Assembly: GCA_002751075.1 (NCBI GenBank)
Contig: NAOQ01000349.1
Coordinates: 1-13,811 of the forward strand
Length of the DNA: 13,811 bases
Direction: 5' to 3'
DNA from: Ichthyophonus hoferi
Taxonomy: Eukaryota > Opisthokonta > Ichthyosporea > Ichthyophonida > Ichthyophonidae
Position numbers and translations under genes: made by a program. A model generated the notes under the pieces. The model made no database searches, had not been told where the DNA came from, and saw only the letters and a program-made list of their open reading frames with translations. Position 1 is the first letter of the stretch; the number at the start of each line of letters is the position of its first letter. Positions 8,736-13,811 of this stretch are shown piece by piece.

Positions 8736-9443
8736 ATATCAGAATGTGTCAGTTTTATTGGCTTGGACACAGCTGTCGGGATCTCCAATTGTATAACTGG
8801 TAGTGTTTATTGTTGTTTGACCAGTGTAAGTGATAGCTGCTTGCTCAGATCTGTCTTTGATGCGCTTTGGTGCAAGTGTAAAAATTACACAATGTGATCA
8901 ATCATTAAGTCGAGCTATGTCGCTATGTAAATAAAAAATATTATTGCTATGGTGATGGTGTCAGTAAGCAGTTTTCTGACTTCTGAGTAAGTGTGCGATC
9001 TGGACTCTGATTATCGTATACGAGAGCCAGTAGTAGATTAGACATTACAATAACGATATATATATTATAAATATATATAATTAAATGCAAAGTGTTTTTG
9101 TGTGTTTTCGAGAACTTCGTATTTGCCGTAGCTACCGCGTATGTGTGAGCGGAATCCAAAGACTTGATTATTGAGCTTTGTTTTCTTTTATACTTCGTTT
9201 TATTTCACCTTTACAACCCAGTACCAATATCTTCTTCCTAGAATAACTCTTTAGCTAGCTACCTTATTGGTATAACTGCTCACATATTATACATTGACAA
9301 ATCAGTCTATTATAAAAATATTATGCAATTAAATATGCACCTAGATTATTATGCAACTAATAATGAGCTCATTGATATTACCTATCTGGGCATCGATCGA
9401 ACCTACTTATTCATCTGGTTGGTTAGCGATCTTGTAATAGATC
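8731..9443 (-). mobile_element. LTR family 2 inserted in the Copia fossil, with 5-bp target duplication
   Basis: A unit of about 703 bases (8736-9438) flanked by AGATC at 8731-8735 and 9439-9443. The interrupted Copia coding resemblance stops at one edge and resumes at the other, as expected for an insertion after fixation of the host copy. It is related to 10881-11500 and 12250-12737. A TATAAAAG on the minus strand (9192-9185) suggests minus-strand LTR orientation. No internal domain is present, so it is probably a solo LTR. Confidence 0.75.
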
Positions 9444-10215
9444 GGTTTGTTTTCCTTGTCATTTCTGAGGGCGGAAAGAATAACAAATCTTTTTCAAGAT
9501 GACTTATTGTTTATCATCCAAGACGGGCAGGTTAATATACAATGGAATGCAGTCAATGACTGTATGTACAGACTTGATACAACAATCTTCTACTCCTACA
9601 AGAAGAATAGTACTGAATCAAAGTCAATTGCAATTAATCTCAACACCAACCTCGAGTTCAATATAGAGCTAAAGAACACCAAATGCAAGAAGAATTCAAG
9701 TAAATTGATGAAAGTTGCAAGCAAGAATTCACTAAAGGGAGAGATGGGACTAATTTTTTATGATTTGTTCCACTCCAGATTCTTACATCCAAGTCAAGAA
9801 TCTATGTTTTTAGCTCTTTCTTTTTGTGAAACCACTGTAGAAGTGAGTCTAACAAAAGAGTGTGTAGCCTGCAACATGTCCAAGGCTAAGCATATCAAAT
9901 ACCCTGTCCACACAAACAAAGTTACTAGAGTGCAAAGAGTGTATTCAAATCTAGCTGGCCCACGTAAGCAATCCTACTTCAGCTACAAATATACAATCAC
10001 ATTTACTGATGAGTACTCGCACTATGTACAAGTATTCTTCTTAGAAAGACCTCAGAGACTTTAAATGTCAAATTTTTGATGTCTTCAAGGAATACTATGC
10101 TTTTGCTATGGAAAAACACAAAAATCCATTGCTAACATTAGTGACAAACAATAGGCATGAGTTTATCAACTCTGCCTTTGATAGCTATCTGAAAATGTTA
10201 CAAGACCATCAACTC
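9444..10215 (+). pseudogene. Copia GAG-pre-integrase and integrase core remnant (fossil)
   Basis: Opens with the Copia pre-integrase signature (LFSLSFL ... NDCMYRLDT), then the zinc-binding region (FHSRFLHPSQESM ... ECVACNMSKAKH), then the start of the rve core (RVQRVYSNLAGPRKQSYFSY, KYTITFTDEYSHYVQVFFL). A further piece resembling TLVTNNRHEFINSAFDSYL follows to about 10215. The resemblance ends at the TG of an LTR family 1 copy. Decayed; the C-terminal part of integrase is not seen. Confidence 0.85.
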
Positions 10216-10470
10216 TGAATAAGCACAGTTCAAATCGATTTGTCGATACATAGTTTGTAAGCACTTAACATTAGTGGATTGGCTAATGAGCCATTCCAGT
10301 ATACAGTAGTATAGGATTATTGAGATAGGATCAGACAGACATTCCTAGTGGGTCTCTGTTATCTTTCATGAATTGTATTAGTCAAAAAAAAAAAAAACAT
10401 TTATGAATGGTCCCATTTAGATTATTGAACACAGCTCTATGGGTGTAATACTATTAAAAAAAGAAAGTAA
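10216..10470 (+). repeat. LTR family 1, right copy
   Basis: Direct repeat of 7193-7440 with shared blocks in the same order (TCAAATCGATTTG, CACTTAACATTAG, GAGCCATTC, TAGGATCAGACA, CCTAGTGGGTCTCTGT, ATGAATTGTATTAG), then an A-run. It abuts the truncated integrase exactly at its TG. It is either the 3' LTR of an internally deleted element or a separate insertion. The right end is uncertain. Confidence 0.65.
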
Positions 10471-10489
10471 AAAAGAGCATGCAAATAAG

Positions 10490-10880
10490 AATTTTCATAG
10501 CCTTACATAGTAATTCGGCAAAATTAACTGCACAATATGTTTTTTATTTATATATTCTTTATATATTGGTTAAAATTGCTTATTTTGTTTTAAATGAAAT
10601 GCATATGGGTGCTAACCAAAAAATAACACCATTAGTAAAACGAAGTAATAAAGAAACCAAAAATTAATGATAAAGGACCCCCACTCACAGATACGTGGTA
10701 TCAATAGCAAAATATGAAGTTCTCAAAAAAGCGTACAAAAATACTTTGCATTTAACTGCATATATGTAATAACCACATCGTTATTGTATGTCCAATCCAA
10801 CACTGGCTCTCGTATACGATGATCCGTCTCCAGATCGCTCGCTCGTTCAGAGCTCAGAAAACTGCTTACTAATACTAAAT
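10490..10880 (+). repeat. LTR family 2 fragment, opposite orientation
   Basis: Reverse complement of the family 2 pattern. Blocks such as ACTGGCTCTCGTATACGAT and CAGAAAACTGCTTACTAA match the minus strand of 8950-9040 and 12610-12725, and AAAACGAAGTAATAAAGAAA matches the minus strand near 9180-9200. It ends where the following copy begins, giving a head-to-head pair. Confidence 0.7.
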
Positions 10881-11500
10881 AGTATCAGAATCTGTGCCAG
10901 TGCTATCGACTTGTACACAGCTGTCAGGATCTCCAATTGTATAACTGGTAATGGTTATTGTTGTTTGACCAGTGTAAGTAATAGCTGCTTGATCATACTT
11001 GTCTTTAAGACTCAGTTGTTGTGCTAGAGGTTCTATTGAAAGCCCATATACTAACTCTTTAGGTAACTGGCTGTAGTAATTATATCTCTGTTCTAATTTA
11101 AAAGAGATAAATGCTTTGATGTGCTTGGGTACAAATGTGAAAATTACACAATGAGATCAATCATTAAGTGGAGCTATGTCACTATGCAAATAAACACTAT
11201 TATCGCTGTAGTGTCAGTAAGCAGTTCTCGACTTCTGAACGAGTGAACGATCTGGACTCTGATTATCGTGTACATATATATAATTAAATGCAAAGTATTT
11301 TTGTGCGCGTTTACAAGAGCTTCGTATTTTGCTATTGATACTGCGCATGTGTGAGTGAGGGGCGTATATTTACGTGTGCTCCCGCATATATGTGAGCGAG
11401 AATCCTTTATTATTGACTTTTGGTTAACTAGGTTCAATACATACTATGTTATCAACAAATCAATTATAACTACGTGTTCATTTGGAGTTAACGATCTTTC
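10881..11500 (-). repeat. LTR family 2 copy
   Basis: From TATCAGAATCTGTG at the left edge to GGAGTTAACGATCTTTCAAC at the right, matching 8736-9438 along most of its length (ACAGCTGTCAGGATCTCCAA, TTTGACCAGTGTAAGTAATA, AATTACACAATGAGATCAAT, TAATTAAATGCAAAGTATTT). Part is also the inverted partner of 10676-10880. Fossil; no target duplication recognised. Confidence 0.7.
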
Positions 11501-11599
11501 AACAAAGAGCGACGATAGTTATTAGTTATATCGCATCGTAAGATATCATCTCTTACTGATCGATCTAACTGAAATTTTTACATTCACACTCAAACACAT

Positions 11600-11985
11600 C
11601 AAAGCGCCTATTCTTTCTGAATTAGAACAGTACTAAACCCAATGTGGATCTTCAATACAAAACATGACAACCATGGTAACATAACAAAATACAAAGCCTG
11701 ACTAGTAGTCATGGGAAATCCTTAATGCCCATATGTGGAATATATTGACATCAAGTTTCCAGTGTGCTTTCGGACAACCATTCACATCCTCCTAGCTGTA
11801 GCTGAAGCTCAAAGTTTAGAAGTGGCTCACCTCAACATAGTTCCCATTAATACTGGCTCATGTTTATTTGTGCCACAAAGTGTACCATAGTTTTGGCCAT
11901 CTGTGTGTCTGTTGATCATATGTGAATAGTAGCTGATAGCAAAGCTGCTGTTGACGGATTCTTTAGCAGAATTGTTCCACGTTGT
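11600..11985 (+). pseudogene. Copia reverse transcriptase remnant (fossil)
   Basis: A stretch near 11640-11870 resembles the Copia RT opening (NPMWIFNTKHDNHGNITKYK; compare WVFKTKRD..G...RYKARLV), with IHILLAVAEAQSLEVAHLNI further on (compare TIR.LLALAA..GLEV.Q.DV). A separate short piece near 11890-11980 resembles the area around the catalytic YVDD motif, including IVADSKAAVDGF. Decayed, several breaks. Confidence 0.75.
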
Positions 11986-12249
11986 TGTATCTTTGCTAAT
12001 TGTACATCACGCTTAGAACCATGTTTATTATTAGTTGTTCCCATTCCTTTTATATTTCCACGACATCAATTTACTGCAGGTGCCAATTGTAGCTGTGTTT
12101 GTCAATGTCAATGCGACTGATTGTAGAGATTCTTATTGATTAATAGAATTCACAGAGAACCGAGAACCACTGCGGACCACTAGAATTATCTGATCTTGTC
12201 TAGATGATCTAATGCTATTGTGTCCCAATTTGAATGACTCTTCAGCTAA
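11986..12249. other. Unassigned sequence between RT remnant and LTR
   Basis: Probably further decayed Copia sequence, but no domain could be recognised in any frame. Confidence 0.4.
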
Positions 12250-12737
12250 TTTTTCCATTTAATGTTAGTGCACATATTCTATGTATTGACCGATCAACTT
12301 ACCTGATTAAGAACTATCAGAAACTGAGTCAGTTATACTGACTTGTCCACAACTGTTGGGATCTCCAATTTTATAACTAGGAGTGGCTAGTATTGCTTGC
12401 CCATTGTTGGTAATATTTGCTTGATCAGTTCTGTTTGTAAGGCTGTGATAGAGGTTCTATTGAATGCCCATATACTAACTCTATAGGTAACTGGCTGTGC
12501 TAATTTTATCTCTGTTTTAATTCAGAGGGGATGAATGCTTTGGTGTGCTGGGGGGTAAAAATTGCACAATGAGATCGATCAGCAAGTGATGGTATATTAC
12601 AATGTAAATAATAATCATCGTCGCCATTTAATGTTAGTAAGCAGTTTTCTGAGCTCTGAAGTGAGTTCTGAAGAAGCGAGCAATCTGGATACTGATTATC
12701 GTATACAGGAGCCAGTAGTGGATTAGACATTACAACA
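12250..12737 (-). repeat. LTR family 2 copy, rightmost
   Basis: Bases 12315-12737 match the corresponding part of 10881-11270 (GTTCTATTGAATGCCCATATACTAACTCTA type blocks, CACAATGAGATCGATCA, GTAAGCAGTTTTCTGA, CGTATACAGGAGCCAGTAGT). Bases 12262-12300 match another part of the family (compare 9265-9300 and 3331-3355). On the minus strand it opens TGTTGTAATGTCTAATCC. A 15-base sequence CCATTTAATGTTAGT occurs twice, at 12255-12269 and 12624-12638. Fossil. Confidence 0.65.
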
Positions 12738-13261
12738 ACCAATCTTACTCAAACTATGTACAAACGGATAAAATGTAAGAGAAATATACCTGTAATTCTG
12801 GTATATATTATTTCTCTACTATCTTGAATTAGGAAAATATAAACTAATTATATTTTCTATTTTCCTTAAATATTGTTTCTTTATCTCATTTTATCTTGTA
12901 TTGGACAATTTGTTTAATTATCTATTCTGATATGCTGCAGAATCTAACATGCTTAGACTGAGCCTGAGTTGATGTGTAACTTAGCTACTTAGATAGATTC
13001 ATACACCACCTTTATAAGTAAAAATTCATGACCAGAGCCAATCTGGGCCCAACTTATATACTTTGTTAGTGTAGGTATTGTATGAGCTAATAGGCATCTA
13101 GTAAGGTTGATTGATTACAACATAGAGATTGATATTTAACTAATCATACCACATACTAGAGCAGTTAATGGGACATACCTTGTCTATGCAGTGTGAGATA
13201 TTACAATGTGATTACCTAATCCAGTTTCTTTCTTCTACTATATTGTAGGCCTAATCTTAGT
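12738..13261. other. AT-rich spacer with two small hairpins
   Basis: Hairpin 1 pairs GAGAAATATACC (12779-12790) with 12800-12816. Hairpin 2 pairs GAAAATATA (12833-12841) with TATATTTTC (12849-12857) around a 7-base loop. The stems are AT-rich, so function is doubtful. No gene is seen. Confidence 0.5.
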
Positions 13262-13510
13262 GTGTTCAATCACCGATTAATTATTGTTAGCCTCCGATCA
13301 ATCAATCGCAATCACAGGTTAATCGTTGTTAATCTCCAATTAATCGTTCTTAATCTATAACTAACCAACTATTACTAATATTAATCGTCCTTAATTTCGA
13401 TCAATCTATCTTAATCACCGATTTATTGTTCTTAATCTCCGCCTAACTATTATAAATCTATTCTTAATCGCTCTTAATTACGATCATTCTATCTTAATCT
13501 TCGATCAGCC
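13262..13510. repeat. Degenerate minisatellite of about 20-bp units upstream of TBCA
   Basis: About twelve diverged units with approximate consensus GTTCTTAATCTCCGATTAATC; clear examples are GTTCTTAATC at 13343 and 13428 and TATCTTAATC at 13407 and 13490. Units vary from 17 to 24 bases. There are no constant spacers or conserved repeats, so it is not a CRISPR array. It ends about 140 bases before the TBCA start codon, in the likely promoter region. Confidence 0.75.
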
Positions 13511-13513
13511 ACT

Positions 13514-13564
13514 ATGTTTCCTTTCCTAAGAATGGCGGCAAGCCTATACAATACTACAACGTAA
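13514..13564 (+). CDS. Upstream ORF of 16 codons before TBCA
   Basis: ATG TTT CCT ... TAA encodes MFPFLRMAASLYNTTT. A second in-frame ATG at 13532 lies in AAGAATGGCGG, the same 11 bases that surround the TBCA start at 13653. If it is in the mRNA leader it would be expected to reduce translation of TBCA. The transcript start is not known, so it could lie outside the mRNA. Confidence 0.3.
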   Translation: MFPFLRMAASLYNTTT

Positions 13565-13652
13565 CAACTATACTGTCACATTATTATACTATTATATTAT
13601 TATTATATCTTAAATACTTTTCATTACCTTTATCAATAATATATTATAAAGA

Positions 13653-13708
13653 ATGGCGGATGCAGCAGTTTTGAGGCAACTGAAAATCAAGACTGGCGTG
13701 GTCAAAAG
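13653..13708 (+). CDS. TBCA: Tubulin-binding cofactor A, first coding exon
   Basis: A small chaperone that holds beta-tubulin during tubulin heterodimer folding in the cytosol. The exon encodes MADAAVLRQLKIKTGVVKR, a close match to the N terminus of TBCA (human begins MADPRVRQIKIKTGVVKR). The final arginine codon is split: AG, then a donor GTTAAT at 13709, so phase 2. Reading on past the donor gives a hydrophobic Phe-rich sequence unlike the family, which supports the splice. The family is about 110 residues long; the remainder lies beyond the right edge. The start context AAGAATGG is good. The donor departs from GTAAGT/GTATGT but follows AG. Confidence 0.85.
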
Positions 13709-13772
13709 GTTAATTACCGTTTTCTTCCCTTTATTTATATTTGTTCTTTTTTTTTTTTCTTTTTTTTTTTTT

Positions 13773-13811
<39 letters not shown>
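13709..13811 (+). other. TBCA intron (partial) with poly(T) tract
   Basis: Begins GTTAATTACCG and becomes almost pure T from about 13737 to the edge, with isolated C and G. No acceptor is reached. The T-run may be the reason the sequence ends here. Confidence 0.7.

Larger units (their letters stand above)
7193..12260 (+). mobile_element. Ty1/Copia retrotransposon graveyard (fossil, nested)
   Basis: Plus-strand remnants of Copia polyprotein domains in the canonical order gag, protease end, integrase, reverse transcriptase, interrupted by LTRs of two families. The order integrase before RT is diagnostic of Ty1/Copia rather than Gypsy. It is broken by many lesions (well over ten) and could not be autonomous. 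It may derive from one old element hit by later insertions or from more than one element. No RNase H region was recognised. Divergence between its LTR copies suggests an old age. Confidence 0.85.

Noticed and set aside
9380-9410. Possible tRNA B-box (GGTTCGATCGATGCC on the minus strand)
   Set aside because: The consensus GGTTCGANNCC is not met, no A-box or acceptor stem is found, and it lies within an LTR.
12506-12742. Minus-strand open frame, and similar ones near 8947-9159, 10788-11027 and 11174-11437
   Set aside because: All lie in LTR family 2 copies and share sequence because the LTRs are repeats. No protein family match.
13262-13510. CRISPR-like spaced repeats
   Set aside because: Units are degenerate and contiguous with no unique spacers of constant length, and the genome is eukaryotic.

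Overview
The window looks like nuclear DNA of an intron-rich, AT-rich fungus, probably an early-diverging lineage. This is inferred from three recognisable eukaryotic genes (a MUS81 nuclease, a PHO80/Pcl-type cyclin, a tubulin cofactor A), GT-AG introns of about 350-650 bases, many simple repeats and decayed Ty1/Copia LTR retrotransposons. Both edges are low-complexity, (GTAT)n on the left and poly(T) on the right, so this may be a complete short contig broken at repeats. I see no tRNA, rRNA, CRISPR array or bacterial-style operon.

Layout. Bases 1-2347 (+) carry the 3' part of a MUS81 structure-specific endonuclease gene, read from four short exons (414-539, 1084-1187, 1546-1601, 2244-2347). 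Their phases agree and together they give 129 residues of the C-terminal region. The introns are filled with GTAT, CATA and ACATACTA repeats that overlap splice signals. Bases 2348-4275 are a mostly empty stretch between convergent genes, with a decayed LTR fragment holding a 30-bp palindrome and a separate 120-base hairpin. Bases 4276-5303 (-) carry a PHO80/Pcl-type cyclin in at least two exons. Upstream of it on the same strand, a pair of phase-compatible candidate exons (5970-6316) is either a small unknown gene or the 5' end of the cyclin transcription unit.

Bases 7193-12737 are a graveyard of Ty1/Copia elements: two LTR families, pieces of gag, the end of the protease region, integrase and reverse transcriptase. 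One LTR is inserted into an older element with a 5-bp target duplication, and two LTRs sit head to head. All are fossils with many breaks.

Bases 12738-13811 hold AT-rich spacer with two small hairpins, a decayed minisatellite of about 20-bp units, a short upstream ORF, and the first coding exon of tubulin-binding cofactor A (TBCA, +), whose intron runs off the window in a poly(T) tract.

The three host genes act in different processes (DNA repair, CDK control, tubulin folding) and nothing suggests they work together. I found no convincing new multi-gene system. The most interesting signals are the microsatellites that coincide with donor and branch-point sequences in MUS81, the candidate exons at 5970-6316, and the unexplained hairpin at 3841-3962.
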